A stretch of 64,000 bases of DNA from Dasyornis broadbenti (GCA_013397935.1 VZRN01004184.1:1440681-1504680); one strand, 5' to 3'. Positions 1 to 13,800 are shown, numbered from the stretch's first letter. The notes: a model not told the origin generated them from the letters alone. Numbers and translations: made by a program.

Positions 1-776
1 AAAAAAGAATTCAGGGTGCTGATTTATAAACTTACATGCTGTGCATGCCTCTCTTGCAGCACTTTTAAAGCTGTTTTTGATCCAGAAAGGAAAAAAGATT
101 AAAACACTACTATTTTTTTTTCCAGCTCTTGACTTTCTCTCTTTTACTTTCCATGAGCCTTCCCAGTCAGGTCTATTTGTATATGAGAGTATAAAAGTGG
201 TAAGACTTGGTAACTTGTCAGTCTTGCACCACTTCAAGCTGTGTTTGGGACAAAACTACCAATTTTATACATGAAAGGACTTAGAGATCTCATCCTAGTA
301 TGAAAGATTATGAGTAGAAGAGAAAGGTCTAACAGAACATGAATTTAAGAGAAATGCTTATTATTATGTTTGAACCACAGAGAAAATGTAGTCAGTCTAA
401 AATCCTTTCAGTCATACCCTTTAGAGCTCTGCAGATAGACAGACTTACTCAGCACTCATGTGACATTCAGTAGAGATTCAGTAATACAAATATGAAGGCC
501 CCAAAGAAGTTTTCAGACCTTTCACTTCGTGTCATGAAGTATTAGTGAATACAAATTATAATCTTTATAGAGCTATTACCAACCAGTTGCTCATAAGCAC
601 CCATTTGCCATTTGAAGATTTAAATACTAATGTTGTGACTTCTTCAAAGAAAAAATAATAAAAAAACCCCATTAGCTCTATTTGTACATGTATCTGCTAC
701 AGTTTATTTTTTGGCATTTAACTAGAGAGCCACCCTTTTGTGCAGAACACACTGACTTGCAACAACAGTTACTTAC
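1..776 (-). other. SLC24A2: SLC24A2 intron (partial, runs off left edge)
   Basis: This is AT-rich sequence following the GTAAGT donor at 771-776. I find no exon, no recognisable transposon and no RNA gene. The next coding exon of the exchanger must lie to the left of the window. Confidence 0.8.
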
Positions 777-905
777 AGGTTTTCTGACGTCTGGCAGGGT
801 AACCCACAGCGGAAAAACAATGGGTAACACTAAAAGATAGGTGACCTGCTTGCGTGGGGTTTCAGGCCAGGCTAGGCTGAGAGGCTGCTCCTCATCCTCT
901 TCATT
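777..905 (-). CDS. SLC24A2: SLC24A2 exon: end of cytoplasmic loop and start of second membrane half
   Basis: This 129-nt exon encodes 43 residues in frame with the exon at 14204-14292. It opens with an acidic stretch (NEEDEEQ), then PLSLAWPETPRKQ, and ends in a hydrophobic segment containing LPIVFPLW and LPDVRKP. This is the conserved NCKX motif where the large cytoplasmic loop meets the first helix of the second membrane half. NCKX2 is a plasma-membrane exchanger that uses inward Na+ and outward K+ gradients to extrude Ca2+ in neurons and cone photoreceptors. The acceptor follows a good pyrimidine tract (cttttcttacag), and the donor is the consensus GTAAGT at 771-776. Both ends are phase 0. 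The next exon, expected to begin near SSRKFF by family comparison, is not in positions 1-776 and should lie beyond the left edge. SLC24A1 is the closest alternative, but the upstream loop exons match SLC24A2. Confidence 0.95.
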
Positions 906-1299
906 CTGTAAGAAAAGCTCCAGTCAGCAGCTTATCAAAGTGCATGAATGAAGTTAGGGATTCTTTCAAAGGGTGCTCAAGGATGGTGTGTTTCAGTGAA
1001 AGTTATGGGGTCTGTAAACACTGCATTGACACCGCACCTATGTAACAACATTAGCTAGGACACGGCAAAACAGGCTGGCCGGACTGTGAGGTATCCCTAC
1101 AGTGCAGGCTGCCTGAGGATGTCCATTTGTTGACAATATGGATGGTCCCATGGGATGCACAGGATGTCTATGACAAGTGCTCACATGGCTCTCCCTTGGG
1201 ATGTGGGCTAGTCAGGAATCAAGATTTGTCTGGGCTGCACCAAGTCTGGCCATGAAGACAAGCACGAGAGAATGTGTGCACATACGTGCCCGCACGCAT

Positions 1300-1302
<3 letters not shown>

Positions 1303-1362
<60 letters not shown>
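1303..1362. repeat. Compound (CA)22(GA)8 microsatellite
   Basis: Twenty-two CA units (1303-1346) are followed directly by eight GA units (1347-1362). Upstream bases 1273-1302 are mostly alternating purine-pyrimidine, which can favour left-handed DNA. The open frames that run through it are repeat translations, not genes. Confidence 0.97.
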
Positions 1363-4192
1363 TGTGTATCTTTATGCGTGCATGCAGATGTATACGTGTA
1401 TCTAACTTCTTAAACTTTTGCAAGTAACTTAAAAAGTTACTATTAAATATACACACGTATATATTTGTACGTGTTCTTCACAGGAACATAGGGTAGTTCA
1501 TAGGGTAATTGGCTACCGCACACTTCTCCTTCCTTAGACTGCTTCAGCTAACAAAATGGAGCAAGTATGATGGGCAGGATTCGGCCTTTCACATGCATGT
1601 ATTAAAATAACTTTTAAACACATAACATAGGTAAGTGATGTCTCCGGAACTGCACGTCAGTCTAACATATATTGCAGAATATGGTAACTGAAAAACGGCC
1701 TACACAATTCTTTCACATAGATGTGTGTAATGCAAACCCTGTTAAAACTGTGGAAAGATTTCTAGAGAGTTCAGCAAAAGCTAAATAAGTCTGAAAAAGA
1801 GGACCCAGTGAAAACTGAAAATGTGACTGGTATATGATGACTTCTTCATACAGCATTCTTGGTTTTTATTTCTGGAAAAAGATAATTGAGACATCTCTAC
1901 AATATGCATGTTACTCCTCATATAGATTTATTTTCAGTTATTGCCCTGTATTAAGATTGCTTACATTAACCTTATGACAATGCCATATGAAGCAATCATT
2001 TAAATGACCATATCACTTGTTTTTTCTAAACAAAAGTGTTATCGTTGAAATGTTGCCATATGTTGATATTGTTAATAATATTTTCTACTTAGTGCTAATT
2101 TTAATTGAAGAGCTGGTCTTGATTATTCCATTATTATGAACTGCTGAATTGTTCAACTACCTGAACTGATCAGTACCTCCAGAAGCAAGCTCAGCTCTTA
2201 GCTCAGGATCTTTCACTACAATAATATTATCTGACACTAAAGGACTGAAAGCAAATCCCATTTACCTCTTGACACACTAATAAGTTGAAGCTACTTTTGA
2301 TGTGTTAATGTCAACACAAGACAATATTTTGTTAACCCCTACACTTTGCAAAACTCCCAAGTTGCATGACTAGAAGACAGCAGTAAAGTGAATAAGTCTT
2401 AATGGTTATAATCATTAAAATTTTAAAAAAAAAGTAGGTACCATTTGTAGCACTCAACACAGTACTTTAGAGAGGCACCTGAGTGCCTTAAGAGGCTAGC
2501 TTTTGCCTTTAGCTTTCAGCTTTTCACTGAAGTGGACATACTATGCTTCATTGCTGCAATCTACTGAAACCTAACTTTAGCAAAACTGCGTTGGAGTTTG
2601 TGAGGCTACTTCCCAAAACCCAAATTCATTCCTTTTCCATTCTGGGAGATGCTATTGGGGTGGGAAAATCAACCTGAGACAGAGGTTCAGCTTTGAAAGA
2701 TGATGACTGAGATAAGATTTGAGCACAAAAGGAGCAATTGAAGGGTTGCCTAGGTAACTCTGAATGGCCTGTGTGTAATTCAATCAGCCAACTCAGCTGG
2801 AATAAAGCACTGTAAGTGACTGCTGCATAAACAGCATTGAGTGGCAAAATACTTCCTGAATTGCCATCTTTAGAGATTAGCCATGATTAACAATTGTATT
2901 TTAATCACAACAAAACTTCACATTAGTCTGAGTTTGCACATCAGTCTTAAAAATATCTAGACAGTAATGCCTACGTGGGTTCATACAATACCGTACGAGT
3001 ACACACTGCAGTTAACACTGGGCCTTGTTCTATTCTCATGTCTGTGTCAAACACCTCTGGGTGTGCATGAGCAAAGGAGGCAATATGAGTGGCTGTAGCA
3101 AATGGCCACAAAGAATTGCTTTTGGGAATTGCCAGATGTCTCCTGAGAAACCTTGATCTATCTGTTAGAGATCTTTTCACCTTCCAGTTGTCCTACATCA
3201 TCCCTTTCCCCAAGACAATCATCCCCAAAATATAAGGCCAAACATAAGCTCACAGTGAAGGCAAAATACTTTTTCTTGCTAGTTTAACTCCAGGATACGT
3301 TACAGATGTTACAGAATGGATTTTTATTTCCTCTTCTGTAAATTGGATTTGGCATCTGATTTTCAATGCTGATCTTTCAAAAATCAGTGGAAGTAACGAA
3401 GTTCAAAATATCTGTAGATCTACTTTCCATGAATTTCAAAGCAATACTAAATTATCCACTAAGACTGAAGAAATGAATGGGAAATAATATCAGCAGTTCT
3501 AAAACCACAGAGATGTGAGTATCATGCTGTGGACTGAGCAGCAGTGACAGAAAATGACAGAGCACAAATTTATGGCAGTGATTGCATGCACTGTCTGTGG
3601 CTCCAGCCATGAACATACTGAATATGCACTATCACAGTTTGTAGAAACAAATCTTGAAACTATAGTTGTGATTTATTTTAGTCCATATGATGAAAACTCT
3701 GTACTTGCAATGTTCAGTATGATCATATTGAACAACAGTGCAAGGCTAAGAAAAAACCGTAACTATAACATGATATAAACCAAGGAATTCAATTGCCTAA
3801 ACACATATGATGGTACCATTTTAGATACCTTCAGGTATCTGCCTTGTCCCCCACATGCTCCACCAGAAGTGAAGAATAATCTGCCAACTTTATGACACAC
3901 TTGCCACTACTGTGCAAAGATCTCCATTTCTTTAGGGCAGCTTAAGTGCTACTACCTACTCGTCTACATTCCAAACCTCATTCCCTGCTATGACTCTGTA
4001 GCTGATTAACTTTAATGACACTGAACTGGATTGTTGGGAAAGCTGCACCACCTGATATGATGGACTCTGTTAGAGACAAACTGCCATATTAAGACAGACC
4101 AAAGGCCAATTTACACTAGCACCTTGCAATGGTCAGACATGGGCATTCAGTGACTAAGTATTGGAATGCGGCGTATTTTTTCATCTTCCACA

Positions 4193-7100
4193 AATTCATA
4201 GACTCAGCAATATTTTGGCTGGAAAAGACACTTTAGATCATCAAGTCCAACCATAAACTAACACTGCCAGTTCCATCACTAAACAATGTCGCCAAGCACC
4301 ACATCTACACGTACTCTAAATACTTCCATAGATGGTGACACACTTCCCTGGGCACCCTCTTCCAGTGCTTGATAACCCTTTCCATGAAGAAATTTTTGTA
4401 ATATCCAATCTAAACCTTCTCTGGCACAGCCTGAGGCCATTTCCTCTTGTCCTGTCACTTGCTCCTTGGGACAAGAGATTGACCCCTACCTGGCTACACC
4501 CTCCTTTCAGGCAGCTGTAGAGAGCAGTAAGGTCACCCCTTAGATGCCTTTGCTCCAAGCTAAACAACCCCACCTCCCTCAGCTGCTCCTCACAGGACTT
4601 GTACTCCAAACCCATCACCAACTCCACTCTGGACAAACTCCAGCAGTTCAATGTGTTTCTTGTAGTGAGGGGCCCAAAACTGAACACAGGATTTGGGATG
4701 CAGCCTCACCAGTGTCAAGTACAGAGGGACAATCACAGCTCTGGTCCTGCTGGACACGCAATTGCTGATACAGGCCAGGATGCCACTGGACTTCTTGGCC
4801 ACCTGGGCACACAGCTGGCTTGTGTTTAGCTGCTCTTGGCCAGCACAGAATCACAGAATCATAGAATAGTTAGGGCTGGAAGGGAGCTCTGCAGATCACC
4901 TAGGCTAAATGACCCCCAGGTACTTTCCCACCATGAAGCTTTGCAGCCACTCTTTCCCAGTCTACAGAATTGTTGCATGGGGTTGGTGTGACCCAAGGGC
5001 TGCACCCAGCATTTGGCCTTACTGAATCTCATACCACTGGTCTCAGCCCATGGATCCAGCCTTTCCAAACCCCTCTGCAGAGCCTGTCTACTTTCCAGAA
5101 GAAAGTACTCAACTTTGCGTCATCTGCAAACTGACGGAAGATGTAGTAGAGGCCCTCATCAAAATTATCAATAAAGTCATTAAACAGGACTGGCCCTAGT
5201 ACTGAGCCCTCAGGACTGAGTCAGTGACTGACTGACAGCTGGATTTGTCTCCATGCACCACCACTTCTGGGCCCAGGCATCCACTCAGTTTTTCACCAAG
5301 TGAATAGTACACACCCAGTCCACCCATCCACACCATGGAAAACCAGTATCTCCAGAAAAATGACGTGGGAAATGGTGTCAAATGCTTTTGACACATCCAC
5401 ATCCACATCCAGGTGGAAAACATCCACAGCCTTTCCCTCAATTACTAAGTGAGCCAATTTGTCATAAAAGGAAATCAAGTTGGTCAAGCAGGACTTGCCT
5501 CTGATAAACCCAGGCTGGCGGGGCCTGGTTGTCCTGCATGTGCTGTGTGATGGCACTCAGGGTGATCTGCTCCATGACCATCCCTGGCACTGAGGTCAGA
5601 CTGACAGGCCTGTAGTTTTCTGGATCCTCATTCCCATCCATCCTGTAGCTGGGCATCACAATTGCCAACTGCAATCAACTGGGACCTCCCTGGTTAGCCA
5701 GGACTACTTGTTAGTGATGGAAACTGGCTTGTGAGCACTTCCATCAGCACCTTCAGTACCCCTGAGTGGATCCTATCCAACCTCAGAACCTTGTGTGTGT
5801 CTAAGCAGTGTAGCAGGTCCCCTTTGATTATGGGGGCTTCATTACACTCCCCATCCCTGTCTTCAAGCCCACGGGTCTGATTGGCTCTGATGACAGCCAA
5901 TCTTGCTGTTAAAGAATGAGGTGAAAAAGTCATTGAGTATCTCAGCTTTTTCCTTATTCCTTGTCACATTTCCCACTGCATGCAAGAAAGGATGGAGATT
6001 GTCCTTAGCCCTCCTTCTGTTGCTAATATAATTCTAAAAACACTTTTCATTTCTAGGAACACCTTTCATTGTCTTTAACTGCAGAAGCCAAATCAAATAC
6101 TAGTTGGGCTTTGGCCTATCTAATTTTCTCCCTGCATAACCTCACAAAATCCTTGTAATCTTCCTGAGTTGCCTGTCTCTTCTTCCAGAGGTCATTAACT
6201 CTCCTTTTTCTCCTGAGTTCAGCCAAAGCTCTGTCCAGCCAGCTTCTTCCCAGACAGCTCTTCTTTCAGCACCTGGGGACAGCCAGCTCCTCTACCTTTA
6301 AGATTTCTTTCCTGAAGAATGTTCAGCCTTCCTGCGCTCCCTTGTGCCCTTGAGACCACCTCCAAGGAACTTGCTCAACCAGTCCTGTAAACAGCCAAAG
6401 TCTGCCCCGTGGAAGTCCTAGGCAGCAGTTCTGGCAGTTCTGCTGACCACCCTTCTTACGGCTCTGAGAATAGAAAGCTCTCATTTCCTGGTGTCTGTGC
6501 CCAAGATGGCCTCTGACCACCACATCTCCCACTAATCCTTCTCTGTTCACAAGCAGCAGGTACAGCTGGGCACCTTCCCTGGCTGGCTCCCTCCCTCACC
6601 TACTGTGTCAGGAGTATCAAGGCATGTTCCATACAGTTCAGAAACCTCCTGGACTGTTCCCTTTCTGCTGTGTTGAATTTCCAGCAGATATCTGATATGT
6701 TGAAGTGTCCCAGAAGAAAAAGGTCCAGCAATTGTAAGACTTCCTCCAGTTGCTTATAGTATATTTTTGTCTACCTTTTTGAGCTGATTGGATGGTCTGT
6801 ACTAGACTCCCACCAGGATATTGGTCTTGTTTGTTGTTGGTCTTACCCATAACTACTCAACCCTTTCATCACTATCATCAAGCTCAAGAAAGTAAAACAC
6901 TCCATAACATAAAGGGCTACCCCACCACCTTTCCTTCCTTACCTACTCCTTCTGAAGAGTTTATAGCCAACTATTGCATCATTCCAGCTGTGTAAGTAAT
7001 CCCACCATGTTTATGTTGCTACAATTACATCATCATTTTCCATCTGCTCACAGGCTTCCAGCCCCTCCTGTTTGTTGCACGCACTGCGTGCATTGGTCTA

Positions 7101-7640
7101 GATGCACTTCAGTTGGGCTATCAGTCCTATCACATTTTTGGGGAGAGGAGCCTTAATGACTATGTGACTGTTCTCAGGTGCTTCTGTTGTTTCTAATGGA
7201 TTGACGATGCTTAGGTCTTTGATGCTGTGTATGGATCTTGATTTACTACCTCCACTGAGATGGCGAAGGTGCTGCGTAAATTAGTACAGGGGCATTTCAA
7301 ATGTGCTCTGGTGTACTCAGCACATCACAGTGCAGACTGAAGGACTCACTAGCACACTGTTGCTCAAACACTGATGTGCCACTCCTAGGCTTATCTTTAG
7401 CATGCCTGGTTTTAGCCCTTTCTTCTTTCAAACCTAGTTTAAAGCTCTTTCAGTGAGCTGCTAGCTCTGATCCCTTTGCTCCTTTGAGACAGGTGTACCC
7501 TGTTTGTCACCAGTAGGCCCAGTCTTGTTTAAGCCAGTCCATGATAAAAACCCCTAAAATTCTGCTGGTGACACCACTTTTGGAGCCAGTTATTATTCTT
7601 CTGAGTCTTCCTGTTCCTTCCCTTATAATCTCCTGCAACT
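4193..7640 (-). mobile_element. CR1 LINE, long 5'-truncated inactive copy
   Basis: This is a minus-strand CR1 non-LTR retrotransposon. Its 3' end lies near 4193. Moving right, the reverse complement matches successive parts of CR1 ORF2. First comes the C-terminal region (ALYSCLKGGCSQVGVNLLSQ, SDRTRGNGLRL; 4316-4687). Then come the reverse transcriptase with an intact FADD catalytic motif (5119-5130), SKAFDTISH (about 5360-5390) and ENYRPVSLTSVPG (near 5600). Next is the linker region (NREGLVGDV, near 6530), and last the endonuclease part around 6600-7060 (DICW-like, GVxYRP-like). Similarity to the 5' CR1 region continues to about 7530; the exact 5' limit is unclear. Many stops and frameshifts show that it is dead. 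It is interrupted by a small CR1 fragment near 4847-4911. Confidence 0.88.
4847..4911 (-). mobile_element. Tiny CR1 3'-end fragment nested in the larger CR1
   Basis: The sequence agaatcacagaatcatagaa followed by a short stretch ending near 4911 is a CR1 3' terminus (reverse orientation of the ATTCTRTG repeats plus adjacent UTR). It sits in the middle of the ORF2 region of the larger copy: ORF2 sequence ends in ...ccagcac before it and resumes with acccccaggt after it, as it would in an uninterrupted CR1. The insertion is only about 65 bp; the shared AC at the junctions makes the limits uncertain by two bases. Confidence 0.75.
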
Positions 7641-8336
7641 GGAAGAATACAGAATGACATACTTGTGCCCCTCATCCCTTAACCAGTCATTAAAGATTTA
7701 GATGCAAGCTGCATTAGATCTTCACATAGAATAGTCACTACTGTGTTTCTATTAAATTCTTACTAGCTCTCATAATTCTTTTTACTCTTTATGCATTGGA
7801 TCCTCCTTGTATTTTACTGGTGTTTGAGACAATCTTTTTGTTACAGAGACATTTGCAGTGCTGAATATCATATGTATACTAATGCCTAGATGGGATGGAT
7901 GTGGTACCCTAGCACATATTTTAAAATTATAATTATTAATATTATTATTAATAAATATGATAAAGACATTTATCCTCTATTAGGCAAATGCTCTCTTTGC
8001 ATATTCTTCCATGATTAATGAGATGCATCTTCAGCTACAAAAAATTCCCAGTTTTCAAGAAATGAGATTAGAAGTGTTATTTTGCTCAGTGTTCTCTTTA
8101 TATATCTGTAACAAATATTCTTTTATTTTAAACTAATCTTCATATATTCATAACTTCATTCTTGCTACATCAACTCTTACTTAAATCATTACAAAAAATG
8201 AAAAAGGTACAAAACCTCTGGATGCTCCATATTTCACAGTTCTTTATGCAGGAATAGCTATCAAATACTTAGCTGTAATCCCTGGGAAGAAAGCGCTTAC
8301 TGGTTTGCTCAGGACTGGTCTGACAACTTTTAGAAA

Positions 8337-8570
8337 CATGGGATGGTTTGGGTTGGAAGGGACATTAAAGATCATCTATTTCCAAGCCCCTGCCATGGAC
8401 AGGGACATCTTTCACTAGATCACGTTGCCCAAAGCCCCATCCAGCCTGGCCTTGAACACTTCCACCATTCCAGCTGCGGTATCCACAAGTTCTCCAGGCA
8501 ACCTGTTCCAGTACCTTACCACCCTCACAGTAAACAATTTCTTCCTGGTATCTAATCCAATCTAAACCTA
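8337..8570 (-). mobile_element. CR1 LINE 3' fragment
   Basis: The region reads ggatggtttgggttggaagg, then the typical CR1 3' UTR and ORF2 tail in reverse orientation. The minus strand includes segments corresponding to 'gaacaggttgcctgga' and 'gttcaaggccaggctgga'. It is a heavily 5'-truncated copy of about 230 bp. Confidence 0.85.
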
Positions 8571-10742
8571 TCAAATTTTCTCAGTAAAATTTTTCCAAAC
8601 AGAGGAAATTATGGTGTGTTTCACATTATATAAACAATACAAACATATGGTGACATTTCATTCACAATTATTTTGCATATAAACAACAGTTTATAGCAAA
8701 TTCCATCTGCCAAAGTCACAAAGTAGTCACTCCTTCTAGCAAACATCACAAAATCACTGTCTCCACAGAGGCTTACGTTCATATTACGTTATGAAAAACA
8801 GTTGCTTTTCTGACACACCATTAAACAGAATTTTATACTTTTTCTCCTCACATTAGGAGAAAATGGAAAACAAGTACAAAGAACCACATAAAACTTACCA
8901 GAAATACTGATTCTGCCACTGTTTACCAACTAATTTGTACTGTGTAACAGCTATAACATATGAAATATAAATACCATTTTCTGAGGAGTAATCTCTTAGT
9001 CCACCTAAGATGAAGAGCTAACTATAAATTCTCACACTTGTACATTTCTTGTGCATTCTGAGTGCTGATACAATTAATCAATAAAGAATTAGCTTTAGGG
9101 CTCTAGAAGAGAGGAAACTGAAGTCAGGAATTACTTGCAGTTCAATTTCCTTATGCTACAGTATAGATATTGCACCACCTATAAAGAGGCAATTTCTTTC
9201 CTTGCTGCAAAAGACTGCTCAGGTATTTTCAGGTTTGGGTATTTTTTTGTTTGTTTGCTTGTTTAGGGTTTTTTTTGTTTTTTGGAAATGAGCTCTGTAC
9301 AGCCAAACTTCTCACAGTGAGTAGGTCAAGAAAAACTGATGTGATCTCAAATGTTCTCTGTCCCAGAGGTATGCAATGATTTTCAAAACTGAAGTTTATT
9401 TTTTTCTTTAGAAGGGCACATCTCACATTAATCTATTTCACTGGAAAGGCAGAGAATATAGGTAATTGGAGCCCTACTGTGAACAACCTCAAGTCTCTGC
9501 CTTCTGTTTCTTGTCTGTAAGCTGAATCACTCATTTAACGTCTCCTACATCTCATTTCCAAAAAAATATGCAAAACAAGGTGAGTCAGTAAGCTAGTACA
9601 AGTGTTTGCAATTTCTATGGGGTGACTAAGATAGAAAGCAACATTTTTCCTCATAAATTCTTGAGTAAAATTCAAGGAGGCAGTAATATTAAATCCCTGA
9701 GCTTGCAGATTGCATTCTGCATCTCATCTGTGGGCAGCTAATTTGTGCTAATCCTCGCTGCACTGTCAACTCACTGAAAATAGCTACCTTTTGAGTGCAC
9801 CATACGGGAAAGAGTAAGGTCAGGTAGGTGTTTGGTCTAGATTCTCCTATTGCTGCTTACATCCTCTTGAGCTCTTGTACAAATAAGTAAAATCGCAGCT
9901 CCCAAAGCTTATATGGTAGTTCTATGCTATGTTATTGCCAGCACTCTTCAGGGAATTTGAAAAGAAATTCTCAGAATGTAATACGCAGAACTACAGTCAG
10001 CCCACCATGAGAAATAACAGCTGTGGTATCATGGAGATACTTCTGAAGAATGAGCCTTTGTCTTTATGCCATTTTTCATAGTCCTAACTTTCAAGTAAAT
10101 CAAACCGGTATACGGCAGCAAAAAAATGTGGAATAGGCAATGGAGTACCCTTGGGAAAATAAAGATCAACCCCTTTTGATAGCAGCACCTTCTTTATAAA
10201 TTACAAGGAGCAAACAAGATGCAAACATTTACCTTAGACCAGGTGTGGCAACTGAAAAAATAGTTGTGCTTTGGAAAATAATTTTTTTATGATGAAATCA
10301 AACACATACCAGGGATGCTGGAATATATCACGGCCTTACAACGAAGGCTGCTCTAATCTTCTCTATCCTCTCTCTCTGTGCAATAGCAATGTTTAGCTCA
10401 GATTAATACCCTGAGGCAGAGCATGCAATGCTACTCACATTCGCACCATGCTAATTTGATGTAAATGGAATGGGTATTCCAGGGCAGGAGAGATATGTCC
10501 CCATCAGGACTCTGTCCTGAAATGCAGCACATGGTGCTGCTGCTCTTCAGTGGGGAAGGCAAAACATGCTTTACCAGACTGTTGCTCAGGTAAGCAGATT
10601 AAATCCAATGCAAACAATGAAGTCTTTGCACTGTTCCCCTACAACATAAAGATTGCCTTATATTTTCATGGAAAAGTTATCTTAGTCATGGTTGGCATGT
10701 AAACATCTTCCAGTGGGGTTTCCACGGAAACCAGAAAAACCG

Positions 10743-10800
10743 TGCGCATGTGTGCGTGTGTATGTGTGTATGTGCATGCATGAGTGCGTGTGTGTGTAGG
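10743..10800. repeat. Degenerate TG-rich alternating tract
   Basis: An imperfect run of TG, TA and CG steps (tgcgcatgtgtgcgtgtgta and on), with alternating purine and pyrimidine over most of its length. It reads as a decayed (TG)n microsatellite. Confidence 0.85.
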
Positions 10801-13800
10801 TGGGAGGAAAAGGTGTTATCTTCAGATTGGAAACTATTTTTAGGTAAGCCACAGGTTAAAACGACTATCAAATGCAAGTTAAGAAGGTAGCGGGGGGTGG
10901 AACTGGACTTCTCAGAAGGATCACTCTCTGAAGGGCACTTTGTAAAACATTTAATGAGATAGTAACTGTCCTTTTAGCCTTCTTTCATTTTCTTATGCAC
11001 GCTTGGTACCACTCTGTGAAGTTTTATATAACAGAGTCTTCTCCTCTGTGGCAACCTGCTAAAGGTTAAGAGACAGAATGCTGTTAAGTAGAACAAAATC
11101 CCCAAGGAAGATGCAATATCCAGCAGAAAGGAAGGCAATTTCTGGCTTCAAATAAAGGAGTAATGTCTTACAGATGGTACAGTGGGAAGGAGGTATTGTT
11201 CCCTCCTGTGCTGGCTAAGGAACGGGAAGGAGACCACAGCTGTCTGTCCTTCTTAGCTGATAATCCCAATTTTATCGAAGTGTAGGGTATCGGGTGCTGC
11301 TTATAGTTAAGTGGGGTGATATGAGTCTTACTATCTAGGACAAATGATTGGGTTGCTGGGTACATTTTCTGAACAGCCTTTTTGCATTTCTGCAAGCAGC
11401 ATCAGGAGAGAGTTCTTGTTGCTCAAGGGCTTGAGCTAGAAAGAGAACAGCTGAATTTCCCTGGAGGACAGTGGAGTAAGAAAAATGGAGTGTAGTTCCT
11501 AGCAAAAAGGGAAAAGCAAGACAGTGGAGTTTGGAAGAGAGAAATGAAGATGTTAAAAACAGGAAAAAAAAAGTAAATTAGGTGAAATACACCTAGTTCA
11601 TAATACCTTGCAGAAATCACTGACAGTGTCCTTGAATCTTTCTTGTGTGGTGTTTCAGCCTTGTGTAAGGCTTTCCTTCTTTCTTGAAAAAGAAGGGAAG
11701 GAGGAAAGAAGAAGAATTTGGAAAAAAATATAAAGATGTTCCTCAACAGCCCCTAAAGAAACCAGGAGAGGTATATGGAAGACTCATCATGGCAATTGCG
11801 GTATTATGTTTTAAAAAAATTTTTTTACAAATAGATGAAAATTAAAATACAATACGAAAGCTATTTTTCTTCTTTGCTTGCATTCTTACCTAAGACCTTC
11901 TTTTCACAGGGTGTTTTCTCAACATTCTCATTTTAAAATAGTAGGGGGGTTATAAGTAAAATGGATTTATGTGCATATTCTGTTTTTACTAGAGGAGCAT
12001 AGAATATTTAATGTACTTATTTTCAGACAATTCTAACTCCAATATAGAGACTAATATTCTAAAATGCTTGTGTCTAGGGATTTAGACCCATACACTATAA
12101 TCTGCATCAGTGAAAAGTAAGAAAGCCCCACAAATATGACTATACATGTTTTGTAAGAGGGAAAAGCATGAGGAGCATAGTGGAACTTGACAATGGAGGA
12201 GAAAGAATTAGATTCCCTATGCAGGTCTTCTGTATCATCACTGCAAAAACGTTTTAGGATGACCTGCTATGTGAGTACATCCATTTCACATCCCACAGTT
12301 TTCAGAACAATATTTTCCCCCCAAAAGCATATTTGAAGCTCTGTTTGTCCAGGTTGACAGTGTCTCTAATTCTCTCAGTTCTAAATTAGCATTGCCACAA
12401 CATAGAGGCACTAGCAGTTTTTTAAAGAGATTTTTCTAAACAGCACTTATGGCCCACAAAACCCTATTTTAGACTATACAAGTCGAAAACTGGAGAGAAG
12501 CAATTTTATAATACCTATCCAAATTCTGACACTACAGCAAGTCCTTTTGCATTAGAGTATGGAAAAATAATCAAAATGTCAAGCTACCTGATTGAATTCT
12601 ATGTAGAGACAGAAGTAAATGATATCAATATACAATGAAGAACACTTGGTTACAAAATGCTCAAAATTCAAGATCATTTGTCAAAATTCAAGACCAAGTC
12701 TGGCAAAGGTAAAAAGAAGGATTAGGAGAGCAATGACCAATTTCCTTTCTTCAAATTATACTCTTCGTCAATGAAAAGGGTCACAGAAATCCTGTGTGTG
12801 GGTTTCTGTTCTCGCCTATAAATTTTGTTGCCTTGTACAAATTGAGAGTAATCCTATTAGTGTCCTTGAAGTCAATATACAGAGTAGAAGGAAACCAAAA
12901 AGCTCAGTGTCAGCTTCAGAGTGATGCTATAGTTTGGGAAGGTGTTTAAGGAAGCTATGCACAAAAAGCCAGGCAATACATTGAGGAAAGGCTCTGGTAC
13001 ACTACAGTGTTGGCAGAGACCCTGACAGAGAACTAGGGTTCTAAGTATTAAAGAAGCCTATTCATTTGCTCCATGGATGAGTAGACTAATTTTATTATGA
13101 CTTCTCAAAAATTCCAGTATACAATTTTAAATTACGAAACAGGTTTCAGCATATCAATAACTCAAGCAGCCTAAGTGAGCTGCCAGGTTACCACTGGAAG
13201 AAGAGATTATTGGAAAGGCCACTGGAGAGGAATCTAGCATGGACCATCCCAAAATGCTGTTAGGAGATTGCTAATTTTAATTTTGACAGCAGACACCTGA
13301 AATCCTTTCATTCAGACTGATGGAGCTAAATCTGCAGACTCACTCCTCCATCAGTAACAAACCTTCCTGCTTTGCTCTATTGTGCCATTTGGATAAGGAC
13401 AAATAATATATCCCACATCTAATACATAAGAATTGTTGTTCAGAATGTCCTCATACTTGCTGAAATTAACATAAAAGTTCCAAAGCCCGCCTCACTGCAA
13501 ATTTAGAATGTCTAAAGAGAGATGAAAGGAAGGCATTGCTGAGTAATTTACTCTTGCAATAATTTTCCCTTCTTCCCCTGCAGTTGCTTGAAATTGAAAC
13601 CATTGCCTCAAATGATGAAACTCCTTGACCTTGCAGATTTCTGAACAAGCCTAGGAAACGTTTTATTACAATGTAAATTGATAGCATGTGGACATTGCTG
13701 TGATAAGTGATTGCTTAAGATTGCTTTTTCTTCATTGTTTTCACTGAACAATCTCAGTGGGAAAAAATCTTATGAAGCAAAGTAACAGAAGGCAGGATGC

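Noticed and set aside
1177..1456. Open frames on both strands rich in TH or CV repeats
   Set aside because: They are translations of the CA/GA microsatellite.
4846..7640. A second full CR1 element starting at 4846, in tandem with a separate copy at 4193-4845
   Set aside because: Sequence on either side of 4847-4911 is collinear in a single CR1 ORF2, so a small nested insertion explains the extra 3' terminus better.
11423..11746. 107-codon minus-strand open frame
   Set aside because: Low-complexity phenylalanine- and serine-rich translation of a purine-rich plus strand; no homology.
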